This document shows positions 35,701 through 50,700 of a stretch of 64,000 bases of DNA, piece by piece (the first letter of the stretch is position 1; every line of letters starts with the position of its first letter). A program made the translations under genes and the position numbers. The DNA lies in assembly GCA_022410635.1 (NCBI GenBank), contig JAJVDF010000017.1, forward strand, positions 3,101,501 through 3,165,500, read 5' to 3'. The DNA is from Tretioscincus oriximinensis. Lineage: Eukaryota > Chordata > Lepidosauria > Squamata > Gymnophthalmidae. The notes beneath the pieces were generated by a model. That model saw only the letters and a program-made list of their open reading frames with translations. It had not been told where the DNA came from and did not search any database.

Positions 35701-38700
35701 AACGATGTGCCTTTCATGCCTCTGGATTTCATTTAGTAGTTTGGCTGGTGGCTTGTGTTGGTATCTAGGATAAATGTATGGGATGTAATATATTTCATGC
35801 ATTCTCTATCAATGCAAATTTCACAAACCAATGCAACAGACATGCAGGTTAACTTGCTCTCTTTTTTCTGTGCAATATTATAATCCAGTGATCTCTGGTT
35901 TCTGTGCCTAAAACCCACTCAAATTTTTGCAGTAGTTCAATATCAGCTAGACCAAACTTTCAAAGGACTGATGGGAAAGAAAGTGAGAATTCTTTGACTT
36001 ACTGAAAGCCACTTGGAACTCTAGAGCACAAGGACTTTTTCTGGAAGTGAACTGTCAAAGGAACAGTTTGGGCTTTTTCACATTTAATTTCAGAGAATGG
36101 TTTCTGAGATGAATTCACAAGCTTGGATAAATATTTCCTAACTTTTGCACTCTCCCAGGTAAAAAGGCTGTATTCTAGTTTTTCTGTGATCTACCTGCCT
36201 GACTCTCTCACCCCCAGTATGATTGGGTAAAATCATATTATGTGGCATGTAGAACTCAGAAAGGTTAGAATAAAGCACCCAAGACTTTGGTTTTTAGTTA
36301 TGATTAAACAAACTCAGAAAATAGTGGTCTATGATTGTTTTAAATGCTGTTTGATGTAGGTCAAGCGCAACTGTGGTATAGTGTCTGGACAGCATTTTGG
36401 TGTCCCTTAGTTTTAATCCCCACTTAACCTTATTCTGATTTCCCTTGTGGCTCTTTGGCGGGTAAAATGGACAAAACAAAAGAATGTGAACTGGCTCTGG
36501 CTCTTTAGACAAAATATTTCATTCCAAATCATCATTACCACCAATTTATTTGTATACTCATGTCAGCTTATAAGCAATTATAAAAATAAAATGCAATTAT
36601 GAAACAAAATACAGAGTTAAACACAGTAACACATATAAATATAAACAAGCAAAAATGGGAAATGAGAAAAACTTTTTAGCACAAATATATCAAACTCTGC
36701 TGGTTCCCCCTTGCAAAGCAGATGGCATTTTTCCATCTTTTGCAAAAGTTGCCAGAGATCAAAGCTGGAACATTTTGTTTGCAAGAAGAGATTATGTTAT
36801 ATCAACTGCACAGCCCTTTTTGTCACTCAAGCTGTTTCCACATGAGGAGCAAGGAGCTCCTGGGGAAGGCCTGAGGTCATATTGTTCTGATGATGGTGAT
36901 GTCCCCAGGCATACCATGCACTCATAAAATGCTAGAAAGGGTAGGAAAAAACCTACTGGCCAAAACTGAGGCTGTAAACACACCACACCTAAAAGCTGAT
37001 GTGGCTCCAACGTCACCCGGTCGCATTGTGTTACCATAAAAACCAACTTCAAAGTGTTCTTGCATCCCTCGGTACCCACACCATTTGTTTCTGCTACGGA
37101 GTTCTTTGCCTAAATCCGTTGCTGCTTTTTGCCATTCATGTTAGTTGAACTCTGGCTACTGAATTATCTGAGGCTGCTCTCATTTGTGTGGGCACTCCTT
37201 TTTCAGACTTGCACTCAGCTGTGACATCATGGTTGCCTCAGCCAATAGTGAAAGGGGGCGTTCCTGGGCTGGGTGGCTGCACGTGTAACATTTTCTGTCA
37301 GTTCCTCCTTACCCCGGTTCTGCATACAGATCCCTTCGAGCAGCGCACAATCCCAACCACGATCTTATTTTATTTTTAGCTGGGGGAGGGGGGAGGAGGG
37401 AGGGGAACAAAGTCTGGACCTGTTTTTTATGGCAAATGATACAGTTCTACCCAATCCCGTGTTGTCAGCGGCGTCACAGAACTACACATGAGCTCTCCTT
37501 TCTCCACTGCTGGGCACCATTGCTTTTAATAATCACTTGCTTTTAATAAATCATTTTATGTATATTGTTTTTACTATTAGCCACACTGAGACCTTCTGGT
37601 AAAGAAAGAAGGGCATGGCGGAGGGAGGCACAAAGGCAGTGGCGGCAGCAGCAGATGAAAAGTGGGGAGGGGAGTGAGGGACGCGCAACTTGCCCCAGCT
37701 GCCCAACATCTCCAACACCTTGGCAACCCCAGCAACTGCTGCTCCTCCTCCTGACACTTCTGCTCTTCTCCATGCTGGGTCTGTTGAAAGTGCTTACGGG
37801 AAAGGAGGCGAGAGGCAGGCAGGTGTGAGAGGCAGGGGACAAAGGGGAGGCTGTGGAGGAGTGGAGGAGTGCCCAAGCGCAACAGCGGCAATCCGACAAG
37901 CAGGAGGCCTGCCATCGATCTCAGTAGCTGCTGCCTCTCCCTCCTCCCTTGCCAGAAAAACAGTTTTTTCCAGATTTCTCTGCAGCTAGGTGGAAGGGAT
38001 TCTGCTGTGGGGACTCTTAAGCTGGAGTGAATGCAGACGTGCAATTTGGCATTCACTTCAGATCGGCTTTCCAGTCCGTTTTCAGCACTTCTGTTTCTTT
38101 AAAAAAGGAACACTAATCCCCAACTTTGAAGTTAATAAGAGGGTAATTATTATGACATAGATGCCCTAGCTGCATCCGCACATCAGATTTCTATGTCTAT
38201 GGTAGTGACATCATGGCAGCTTCGCCACACATGCTAACGCATTGTAAGGTATCCACTCGTGACTCAGCCCCATTGTTCTTCTTTTACTGATTGCTCACTT
38301 TGTGTGATGCTATTGTGGAGCTTTCCAGGCAACTGCTACAATCACTGTGTGCAGCACCTCATGTGTGGCAAGAAGCCAGCAACCAATCATGCACAGTCAT
38401 GCGTAGTGGATGCCAGGAACCACATGAGCATGAGAAATTGTTGCTGTGATGGTGCTGCAGTTCTCTTTTGGACCTAACGACAGCACTGGGGAATATGCTG
38501 GTCCGTGCAGGTGGAACCACNATTGCTTAAAGTCCACAATCCTTTTCAAACACTTGAAAAAATGCGTGATATGGAAACTAGTTCTCTGCTCAGTGGTGAT
38601 TGTTTCACATGTACCCACTATTATGCCTTAATGTTGACGTATGTGTCCAATTATAAATTGGGACTGATTCCGTAGGGTGATATGAAGCCACTGTAGGGTA

Positions 38701-41700
38701 ACAGAAGCCATTCTTCAATAATCATGTTAAAAACTCCCCAGATGACATGGCTCAAATATTTTACATTCTCACTCAGTTTGGAGCAAATGCAGAATGGAGG
38801 GGAATAGACTAAAGAGAAAACTTGAAATGACATTCTACTACTTTCTTTTCTACTCTTTCTTACTATTTAAAGTTGACTATTAGAAGAACAAGATGAAGCA
38901 GTGTACCTCATAGCAAATTCTCAAGACCTTTCTGTACTTGTTGGGTTTTTCCCCAGCCACTAAAGTGTTTCCCTTCCACACATTAATGCCAATAGCAGAG
39001 ACCTCACTCACCACTAGTACAACCTGTCTGAATAGGATAGAGCATAATCTGGCTTGATCCGATGAGGGCTACCAATAATCCATATCACAGGCNTCCTGCT
39101 CTGGATTACAGTCTGTCCCTGCAACATAGAAGGATCTCTCTGAGCCATAGAAGATGAGGCCTAGAAGATTATCATAAAATGCCTGATACTTAAATGAGAT
39201 CACTGCAGAAAAACCTAATAAGTTGAAGTCCTGAAAATTTACTAGCATCCTAGTTGTAGAAAACAGGCGGCTTAGAAAATTTGATAAAAGACTAACATTT
39301 ATTAGCCCACTGCATTCACAGGAAAGTTTCAAAATATTTCAACTTTACCAAGTTGACCTCTATCAGTTTGTTTATGAAGACGTCATATCTTTGGTGTCTT
39401 GGGATATGAGTAAAATATTTGTAAGCAATTGTAATCGTTGTAAGGAGGGACATTTAGTAAATGCTTATGTCTTCCACCCACACAATCCTTGCCCGGTGGT
39501 TAATAGTAATAGCACAGGAAGCACTCGTTATTGTCTGTTCAACTTTTAATGTTTGTTTAACATTTGTATGCTAAATGTTTCCACTCCCAAACTGTTTTAA
39601 AAGAAAGAAACACTGAAATACTGCTTCCTATGGCAATTAGGAGAAATGAATTTGTTCAGCTTTGCTTGTCTTGGAAATTGCACCTTGTGTCTAGATCACA
39701 GAATAAGGTGACACGCTCTAGCTCTGTGGTTCCCAGTGTGGGGCACACCAACAACAGGACAAGTATTGAGACATGGAATCTTGCCCCAGGAGCACCAAAA
39801 TATCTGACAACTGGAATTTTCCTCGCATACAAAAAATTTGAGGGGGCGCTTCCAGAGTGGAGTCAGGAGTGATGTCACTTTAGGTACCATTCCCGGAAGC
39901 AAAGACCAGAAAGTAATATTATTTGTGGTGTCACTTCCAGCCCTGACATGCCTTTTCTGGAACCAGAAGCCAGAAGTGACATCACAAAAATGTCACTCCC
40001 AGTCCCGATTTACTTCTCATAATTCTCATATAAGAATTTGTTCTGACAAAATACATGAGATTTTCAAATGACTTCCAGCACTGCACAGGGGGCAATTCCA
40101 AAATGAGGGGCCTCATATACAGTATAGGGACATATATATAGGGACATATACACAAGGGGGGATCAGCATTTTAGAAATGCTTAGGTGGGATATGTCCCAA
40201 AAAAGGTTAGGAACCACTAGTTGAAACCAGACCTTGATGTTTCCTGCTTCACGCCCACCGACATTAATTCATTCCATTCAGCTGATAACTCACCTTTCAT
40301 GGAGTGAGTAAAGGGACTATGGCTCAGTAGTGAAGCAATTGTCTGAACAAAGCTGATTGTAGATTTAATCCTTGACATTTTCCAGAATGAGTAGAAAACC
40401 ATGTTTTAGTTTCTTCACAGGTTGTATGAACTGAAACTGCTCTGACTCAAACAAGTCCTATCCTGGAGCAGTCCACCCACACTTGAAGCAGTTTGTTCTG
40501 GGGCAGATGTCATTGTGCTCTTAAGCTCATGCAGACTTCAGATTCTGTTGTGAGACTCTGTTGGCCAGGAATGAAATTTCCAGGCTTATGAACCCTAAGG
40601 AGACTCATGAAGGCAGTATCAAATGGTGCAGCACTTAAAAATGGGTTTCTTTCCTACACCAGAAGGCATTCATCTTTTTTATATAAGCAACTTCAGGACC
40701 ATCAGTATGCCTATTAAAAAAATCAAACAGAATTAGATTTTCTAATTAGAATACAGTTACCTTTTCAGTCTGGGGACAGGATGGATTACAACTTCCCAGG
40801 AAATTTAAGCCATCTCAGGCTGGAATAGGATACTTCTGGCACAGAATGAAGCTGTATTTTATTGGATAGCCTACCACAGATGTGGTCTTAATCCTGGAGT
40901 TGGTCATGGAGCTTTCAAATACTCCAAAGGACAAGAACAGCTTCTTGACCTTTGAAGTTCCCAGGGCAGGTTTGGTGATTCATCCTAATGTATCAGCATA
41001 ATGGATGCTGCCTTCGATGTTAAGGTCTACAGTAAAGTGCACTAAGGAACCATTTTGATCTACTCTCTGTCCCATGTTGACAAAGTGTGTTAAGAGGGAG
41101 AAAGACCTTCCATATTCTACAATAGCATNTAGAAAGAAAGCCTACACAGAAAGGCTCCTGGGCTATGTTTGCCTTGAGTTGGGGGAGGCAAATTGCAGCT
41201 TAGGAGCCATATGCTGCCCTTTGGCCCCTTGAGTGTGGCTCTTCCACTGACCAGAAGGCCCCAGGACCAGAAGATTTCCTTCATTTTAACCCCCCCCCCA
41301 AAAAAATGCCCATATGCCAACAGCAGTCTGGAAACTGCTGTTTGTGGCGCATCACATGCATGCCTGGCACTCCCACTAACGTGCCCGGCAGTGGCCTCTG
41401 TCTGATGGCACACCATGCCCTGAAGTGGTAGGCTGGCAGGCAGGCAGCAAAGACCAGCCTTGGGAAGGGTGCATGGCCATGCAGCTCTCAAGTCACCCTG
41501 GGAAGGGGGTGTGACCACGAAATGGCCCTTGGCCCCAAAAAGTTTGGCCACCTGTGGCATAGAGTATAATAACTTCCCTGTGTGTTATTCTTAGTGCTTC
41601 CATAATATGTAGGATGTACCAGAAATATTTAAAGCCTGAGGGTGTTGGATATTGTCCCATCATCAATTGTAGTTGGGAGATATGGACTGTATTGAACTCC

Positions 41701-44700
41701 AGAGACATATAAATCATATGCTGAGNGAAGCTGGCATAAAAAAACAAGATCTTTCTTAATTGATTTTTATTGTAGTATTATTATTCTTACTCTCAACAGG
41801 CCTTTTTGAAAACTGCTGTGAAGCTTACAATGTTGGACTCCAAGGAGCAAAAGTATTTTCTGGTCCCTCGCGTGAGCAGTTTGGATATACAGTTCAGCAA
41901 CTTTCAAATCAAGAAGGGAAGTGGTAAGCAATCATTGTTCAATCGTAATGCAGTGGAAAACCAAAAGCTTTCTTTAAATATATTTTATTTCATGCCAATT
42001 CCATTTCATCATTGCAAAAAGTTGTGGTTTTCGGACAATCACATATATATAATTCTCATTTTTAAGCCTATTCTTACAGGCATAGCTTGTAACTATAATG
42101 TCACTTCCATTGCAGCTTGTTTTATGATACGAGCATGATCCCGTACAAATAAAGCTGAATTTGGAGCTTAGTCACCACAGATACAAATGTTTGCTTCTTC
42201 CCTTACATACAAATAGAACATATGTTCTCAAAGCCACTGTGTCAGCCATGGAGAGGGAAGAGCACCCTCTACTGGTTTCATCTCTAGCCAACCTAGCTAT
42301 GCGAAAGAAAGTAGGTTTGCAATTAACATTACTTGATTCATGAGTACCACCATTCATCTGGTTGTACAAAAATTAACCTTGTAAGCCACCATGAATCCTT
42401 CAGGTGAGAAGGGTAGGGTATAAAAACAGATCCTTCTCTTTCTTCTTCTTCTTTTTGCAGTGGGTCTTACTTTGGATTGCATCCCAAAACAGGAACCTGC
42501 CATCTTCACTCTGGTACAGATCACAGGCAGGACTAGTTGTAGTCTCCACCAGTATACATTTGGCAGTTCCCTAACCTATGATATCATCTGTAAAGGCCCA
42601 GTACAGAAAAAGCTTAAGATAGAATTTCCAAGTTAAATCCGGGATTCAGCTTTGGACCTTTAATGGCTATAGAAGAGAGGGTTTTATCATCAGGTGCAGC
42701 TTCTAATGTCTGCTGCTCCTGGGAGGGAAATCACTTTTTCATACTCATTAAAGGTCTGATGTTTTATCCCAGTCTTAATGTGGGAACCCTAGCCTAAGAC
42801 TGTTAGGAGTGTCAAGCTGTATCTCTGGCCTTCCCGCACTTACCATGCTAAATTTGTATTAGTAAATTCAGATTTGCCTGACCTGGAATACCTGGAGCAG
42901 TTCTCACCTGCATTAATTTATTTTTACTTATACCCTACCCTGTACTTGAAGATCTCGGGCCAGCCAATAATAAAAGCAGAAATACAAAATTGACTTATTA
43001 GAACAATATCTGAAGGTAGGAAAGAAAACGGCATTTCTTCAACCAACGCTCAGCAGCACAAGATGTCTGGTATGCCTATGTGAATTTGCATACATGTAGG
43101 GAAGAGAAGTGGGCACGTGGTGTCTGCACTGTCACCCAATGGGTGCACCCCTCTTCCTCTCCCAGTCTGCTACTGGGGGGTTTCATGTCATTTGTGCATG
43201 GCAGCTGGTTGTTCAAATGGCAACCAGTAGAGATCAAATGGAACATGTGGTTGGGCATGCAAGAATCCTCTACAACACTCAGAAAGGCTTAAGAATCAGC
43301 AATTGCAAAAAAGAAATACAGAAAGGACAATTCAGTTCCAGGTATCCTAGAATAAGGCCCTGTTTGAAAGGGCCAATGTTTCTATAAATTGATGTCTTAA
43401 ATGGATAAATAATTCATAAGAGTACTTTGTGTTTATTTCAGGTTACTTGTCAGCTCACCCTGGAGTGGCTATCCTAAAAACAGAATGGGGGACATCTATA
43501 AGTGTGCTGTTAATCAACCAGAAACTGAATGTGTAAAAATGAATTTAGCAAGTGAGCTATACTGTTTTGAAATTATTATTTTTTTCCAAGAGTCCTTTCT
43601 AGTCTCTTCGAATTCTTTCAGAGATATTAGTTCTTTCTTTCCCTTCCTCCTTCCCTCTCTTCCTTCTGTTTCAAAGTTACTAAAGTCTCAGTAAATAATA
43701 CTTTCTTTGGCTGTATCCATATGGCACTTATTTATGCTGGTATACAGTATAATCCGGTTTGTTGGTTTGCTGGTTTTAGTTCACCTCATTCATACCTCAC
43801 AGTATATTCAAAATATTTTTTGTTCCATTTTACCTGGCAAGCAGGTGACTCACTTTCCCATCATTTTGTTTGCTGGTTGTCAAGCGGAAGCGAAACAGCC
43901 TTGCCTCCCAAAAGCTATTATATAGCTTGTTGTCAATATCAGATTCCTTTGCCTCACCCTCGCAATTTGTCACCAGAGTGGTTAGAGCATTAACCGCTCT
44001 AAATCAAGAAATCTCTTGGTTTATATTACAACCTGGCGATTGGACATATAAGCAGAATATTAACCTTAGAATGGTGTGAGGGTTCATTCAGTAACATTTA
44101 GTGGAAGTGTACATGCAAAGAAGAGCCTGAACAGTCAAATGGTGTTTCTAGTATTTCTGCCTGGGCTTGTGAAATTAAGGAATGCATTTATACCTATGGT
44201 TGTAGGTATATCAGGAAGTCCAGGAGTGCCACAACTCAGTGCTTAAGGCATCATAGTTTGCTCTAAGGAATCTTTGGACATCCTCCAAGGAGCTTAAAAC
44301 TGACTCTGATAACACTCCTTACACTCAGTTTGGAGAATCAGTGGCAGAGGAAGCATCTTATGGACCTTAGATTAGGCATGTTTTGCACCAAAAACTGGTG
44401 CACTTCCAGAGACTTTTTCCTGCATGAGGAGTCCTTTCAACAAAGCTGACAGATCTGGAACAATAGCAGAATAAGGAAAATTAAGCAAATTGATTTAAGA
44501 AAGACCAGAGACTTATGGGACCTTCCTGTTGCGGTCATTGGATATCTCTAGGCATCATGAAAGAAGTCCTGGCTCTTTGCCTGGGGCAAATTGAATTGAC
44601 ATGTGTCAATTCAACCAGCCCAGTGACAGATGGTTCATCTGAGAACTTGCTCCTTGAATCTTTTTTCTTTTAGTATTTTCATTCCAGCAGCAAGTTTCAA

Positions 44701-47700
44701 GTTGAACAATAAATCCACATGCCAATGCAGGATGTGCAAGATGCCAACAGAGTGGGTATATCAGGAAAAGGTGCCAGGGCTTTTCAAAGTGCAGGGACTC
44801 CCGCACTTCCTTAAAACCTAATTTAGAGCTATTCCAAGTGCCATTGGGTTTCTCTGCTACTCTGCTGAAATGCTGGCAGGATGCCAGCATTTTAAATGTG
44901 CCTGATCATTTCCTCTTCTCCTTGTGGTTTCTTTTTGGCAGGCATCAGTGATATCACTAGGATTGTGAGACTTTTAATTTTTTTGTCTATATTAGTGGCA
45001 ATTTATCTTTAGTTGGAGCAAATATGAGTGAATCATTATTTGAACCTGGCTATTCAGGACTCACTGAAAAAAAATGTGGTTCTGGAAAAGATGAAAGGCA
45101 GAAGGAGTAGGGGATAGAGAAGGTTGAGGTGAATAGCTAGTACTGTAGAGGCAACAACAAGAGTTTAGCTAGACTCTGGGAGGCAGTGGAAGACAGGATA
45201 CTATAGTCCATGGGATCACAAAGAGTCAGACACAACCGAATGAATGAACAACATTGATGCAAAGTACAGTCCTCTAAACGTTATTGTCTCTTACCCTTCA
45301 CTGACCTCTTTGAGCCTTTCCGTATAACACTGGCTGTCCTGTGCTGAGCTAATCCTGACTTATGCATCCAGGAACATGATGTGCTGGGCTGTCAATGGCT
45401 ATCTGCTTTGCAGGTGGCCCATTCCATCCCTGTTGCAGAAATCATAAATCTTTATTCCCAGCCTCTATAGTTGCAGTCCCAAAGTGTTTTGATTGGGTGG
45501 GGGAGGCACCCTGTCCATATTGCTTCCAGCTACCTCCTCCTCCTTCATTCTTCTCAATAGCAGCTTGATCTATTGCTTAAATGTACATTACCTTGTTGTG
45601 TCTTTTCAGCATTTGCAAACATCCCCAATGTAATTGAGATGAAGAATGACATGAACCTTGGATTAACCCTCATAAGAAATTCTACAAGTGGAGGATTTGT
45701 GGTAAGTTAGGAGAGAATATAAAATGAATCTCACTGGAATTTCACTGAGTCAACAATTTTGCCAACTTTAGATGAGTGAAAAGATGCATTTTCCCCTTGT
45801 TGCAGGTTGTTTTTTCAACTGAATAAATAAGGGATCTGATACTGTTCTACAAGCATTTTGTTGTTGTGCCCACAGACCTTACTGATTGTCCTGTATCCTG
45901 CTGATACACATAATCTATGTACACTTTAAAGTTGTCCTCACATTAGATTTCTTTAAAAGCATTTTCTATCCTTATTGACAAAGCTTGAAATAATATTCCA
46001 AGAAACCTTTTAACACACACTGTTCATATAGCCTAGAGAAGCACATTCAGTAGCTGTGCTTGCATGTTACAGATGCAAGAAAAGCAATTACATAGAATAT
46101 TCACCTAGAACTATTCTATAGTATTTATGGGACCAATAAATAGCAGGCGCATTGAATATTTAGGCATAATTCAATAACAATGTTTGTAATTTTGAACATA
46201 GAAGCTACCCATATTACAAATGTGCTGACCTAGGAAAACAAGACAAAATGTTGTTTTTAAAAAACAATCAAAATTTACCATATTTTCCTTTTGTTGTCAG
46301 ATATCATTGAATCATGGTTGACTCTGGTTAACTGCATGGCACCTTTGTGCACCTTTGAAGACACAGGGAATTCCTATACCAAACCAGCTGCCCAAAATGG
46401 GTATGGAAGAGACAAGAGACCTGAATCCACCGCTGCCCATCATTGCAATCAACTCATCAGTCATCCAGAAGGGCTTATAGAGTCCCCACTCTTCTCTGTT
46501 GATTTGGCTGTAATGGTGGGTGGCAGCAAGTTCATGCCCCTCGCTTCCCTCTATGTCGAGTAGAGGTGGCAATGGTGGTTTTGGACAATCGGTACACTTG
46601 AGCAGAGCTCATTGTCTCTTTGGAATTGCTTAAAAAACTCAATATGGCAGTGAGTGGCACAGACGAGAGAGAGAGGAATAAAGGCTGTCTTCATGAGTAC
46701 AGTGTGTTCTGGGTAATTCAGACTGAGCTTGAAAGAAAGGGAAATATCATTTCCTTTAGTTTCTACACTCATGTCCACATGTGATGTAAGCATGGAAAAA
46801 CAGTATTTTTGTCAACTAGTTTTACAGCAGAAATAACCCAGAAAGTAAGGAACTGCATTTTGCATTTCAATATATATTTATTCTACAATTCTGTTGGATG
46901 GGGGTGGGGAAAGTATTGTGTAGTGTCTGTTTCATTATATGTTTTTAAAAGATAGTATTTTCTCTTCTCCCCTCCCCACCCCCAAGACTTGTGGGCCCCT
47001 GTGGGCTCAACAGTGTGGAAGCCAGTATTATGCAACAGGCATCTGTTCTGAATTCAGTCCACATTTCCAGTTTCTGAGAAGTTTTTCACCTGCAGTGCAA
47101 AGTAAGGAATTGAATGTAACCTTGTAAAAAATGAACCCAAACAATTCTATCATTAGTTTATATTCATTAATCAAATTTCATTTTGTATACAGTACTCATA
47201 AATATTATCAAAAGCACTTCTTTTGCCTACAAACTCTAGCCCTATACCTGGAAAAATATTTTTTGCTGGAAGAAAAATGCTGGTGGCCAGCATAATACAG
47301 CTATGCTGATATACGATTGCATATATAGTAACAGATTGGCCTAGATTATCAGTATCTGCAAGTGCTAGTAAGTTTCCTTAGGTTTTCTGACACTTTCTCT
47401 TATTCTAAGTGGAGATCTAAGAACCACATCTGAGAAGCTACGTATCAGATTCGTATTTAGGCAAAATATAGATATCAGTAGTCCTAAGAAGATATTAATA
47501 TTTTTATTGCTTTTATTATTATACAACCCAAAGTAGCTGANGGAAGAGGAGAAGTAAAATAAATATAGAAATAAGCAAATAAGTAAGTAAGTAAATTACA
47601 GCCCATGGCCAAAATACAACCTAAATCTGGTCCTTCTCCATATACAAACCATACAATCTATTTCTGATATCCTTCCAACACTCTCAAGATACAAACTATC

Positions 47701-50700
47701 TGCAGGTCTTTGTACTGCCTCTTCATTCTGCTCTGTAAACAAATAAATAAACAAGTTTATTACTATGGTGTTAATATTTCCTTGGATTTCCTAGAAGAAC
47801 ATGAAGAATAGTTTTCTTGAGCATCACCCAACTTCCTTTTTATCTTTGCCTTCTTCAGGATTTTTTCCATTAGCTATATCTGATATAATTATGGAGATTT
47901 CCACATGATCCTGGTACCAACTGCTGGTGGAAATGTTTCTGTACTACAGGCTTCTCACCTGTATTGCTTCTGGGTACAAATCTTCATCTGGAAGTGCTAC
48001 TGAACTTTCTTAGGGTTTGGTCCTTTCTAGCCACCATTGTGCGCCCAGGCGCGGATGGCTCAGGAATCCGTCTCTCATCTGGGAGATGGGATTTCGAAGC
48101 CCTGTGTCAGAAGTGGGGAGGGGTGAGCACATTCCACTAGCCTGTAGCTCTAGCCAACCCAAGTATTCAAAAGCAAGAAGTGCAAGAAATTGCAACTAAC
48201 TGCAAGTAGATACATGGGAATCATCACAGCCTGATGGGGAAGATAGAATGTGAGCCTTTGGGCAAAATACCCTTGTAAGCCGCTTTGAGTCCCTTTGTAA
48301 GGTGAGAAAAGTGCGGTAAAAGAACCCTTCTTCCAGTTCTTCTAACTGGAATGATCATCATGGCACCCAAAGCCTGTCATGGAATTTTCCTTGACTTCCA
48401 TCTGCAAAGCATGGGACATTGGTTCACCTGCTCCAAAGATAGGCTGGATAGAACCTCTGGCATGATAATTGCATTTTGGGCTTCTTGTTACTGCCCTGTA
48501 TGACTAGGGCAATGTTTGGCCATGCCTATCTTAAGAAACATGTACCATAGCAATGCTCTTCTCACCGTTGCCATTGCTCTTACTACACTGTAAGTTTTCA
48601 GAAAGGGTGAATTTAAGTTGTGGTGGAAGTGCTAGATGTACACATTGCAATGATGCCTTGGCCAGAAATGACATGTTTATCAATTGCAGCAAATACCTGC
48701 TGTCTGTAGCCTGGGCTTAATTGTTGTTTTATGACAGTGAATACAATTGGAAACTTGAGGAAAAAAATCAAATATGCATTTTATCTTTTTTCTCATTTTC
48801 AGAATGTTCTTTAGCTATTGACATTGTGATTGTATGCGATGAGTCAAATAGCATTTATCCCTGGGATGCAGTGAAAGCATTTTTGGAAAAATTTGTTCAC
48901 GGTTTAGACATAGGCCCCACAAAAACTCAGGTAAGCATGTTAGTAATGATAGTTACTGTAGGGGCTGAGAAAACTTCATAGAGGTTCACTGCATTGTTTT
49001 GATTGAGTTGTTTCCTACAACTGACTTCACCTGTTTTTACTTGTAGGCTTCCTTTCCAGGACTGGCCCAAATTCTTTATATGATACATAAAATTGGGCAA
49101 TATAGTATAAGGTACTAATATATCAATAAAACTATGATATGTAAATGGTAACTGCCAAAAATAATGCCTGCTGTTATGAGTTAATGACTGATGAAATGAA
49201 TTTCTGTACTAATCAGTATGCCAAAACTGTATTCTTAATTTTAAAGTGATATAAAGTTCAATGTACTCTCAGCCATTAAATTGCACAGTTATGTAAGGAA
49301 AAAAAAGAACAAGTTAAACTAACAAGTAACCCTACTTATTTTTGGATCAAAAACTGTCAGGAAATTTCAGGCTGGAGGCCAAACTTAGTTTAAAACTGTA
49401 CAACCTTGGTCTGTGTGTAATCAGGCAGGGATTTTTCAGTCTCCCATTTTAGAAAATATGTCCCTTATGTGCTTTAAAATTTAGACAGATAAGCTGACCT
49501 CATGTTTTTACAATTTATCCTCCCTTCTTCAAGTCTGGCAATGCCTTTCTGATTACGAGTGCTCACCATTTATTGACCACCCTAGCTTTCCAACATTCTG
49601 AATAATCACCAGCATTATTTGTTTCTGTACTGTTATTTGCTATATTTCCTCATCTGTGCTTATGTAACTCCCTGCTCTATGTGACTGAAAGCAAGTCTAT
49701 AATTTTGTTATTATTAACTGAGTTGTTAATACATTCATTATTAATGGAGTATAAGCAAAGGTCTCACATTCCCTAGGCTTCTGATTGTAGTAAGGTGATT
49801 TTAGGAATTTTATATGTACCTGATTACCTCAAATGTCCTCAGACAATGTCTCATTGATTGTGCCTGATCATACTCTTAAGGTGGGTTAAGTATTTGTTGA
49901 GCAGAGTTGGTATGATCTCTTCTTCCTTGTGCCAAGATCGCGTTTCCTTAGTTTAGCAGTTTGGTGTGTGCAGAACCAGTGGGCATTCTGACTATCTGGA
50001 AAGTCCCCAAATATCTACGATGACTGAATGCAAACTTCATCAGTATCTTTACCAAGAAAACTATAGAAATGTCTGTTTGCTTACTGGATCTCCTTCTTAA
50101 CTCCAGGAGTACAACACTGCCATGTTTAATTTCAAAACCACTGTCTAAACGACCTTATTAGGCTGCGTTCTCACTTGGGAAAAAAACGGAGTGAAAGCTG
50201 TGTGGCTTTGCACTGGGAACACAGAGTTCCCCTATAATCTACAGGGTAAGCGCTTTCCTGATGCGTTGTTCCTAATGCCACCCATCACTGGAACAAAGTC
50301 CTTCTTCAAAAGCGACACGGGTGCAGTTTTTCCCAGTTCAGGCTAACCGTACTCTGGCTCCATTTTGTAGCGGGAGCACGTCTGTGCAAAAGCTTCTGTG
50401 CACTGCTGCTGCGCCTTCATTTTGTTCTAAACTCCAAGGTTTTGTTGGGTTCCAGTTTTGCGCAAAACTAAATATATCTGTATTAATTTTTTAAAATGAT
50501 AGATTTGTACAAAATTTGGTCACCTTTAAAAAAAAAAAAGGAGTGGAATACGGGAAGAGGACACTCTGAAAACAGATTACCCAACCAATGCAGATGTTAA
50601 CTCCAGAAGCCAATGTGAATCTAGTGCAGATGATGAAACAGAGCTGGATACAGAAGGAAATGGTGGGGGAAACTGAATTTACTTCACAGTTTTCAAAAGC

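Larger units (their letters stand above)
20711..41799 (+). other. ITGA2: ITGA2 intron 1 (about 21 kb)
   Basis: A GT-AG intron (gtgagt ... caacag), phase 1. It is built largely of mobile elements, listed separately: foldback MITEs, CR1 pieces, hammerhead-like repeats, a LINE fragment, hAT-like elements and a tandem array. No convincing gene is nested in it. The GC-rich stretch 37570-37990 has open frames on both strands but no recognisable protein. Confidence 0.9.

Noticed and set aside
37543..38056. Overlapping open frames of up to 159 codons on both strands
   Set aside because: The region is GC-rich and low-complexity (Leu/Pro/Ser-rich in one frame, Arg/Gly-rich in another), with no family resemblance and no splice context.
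46291..46572. Open frames of 86-90 codons on both strands in intron 4
   Set aside because: No recognisable domain, and the two strands are equally open; probably part of an unidentified repeat.
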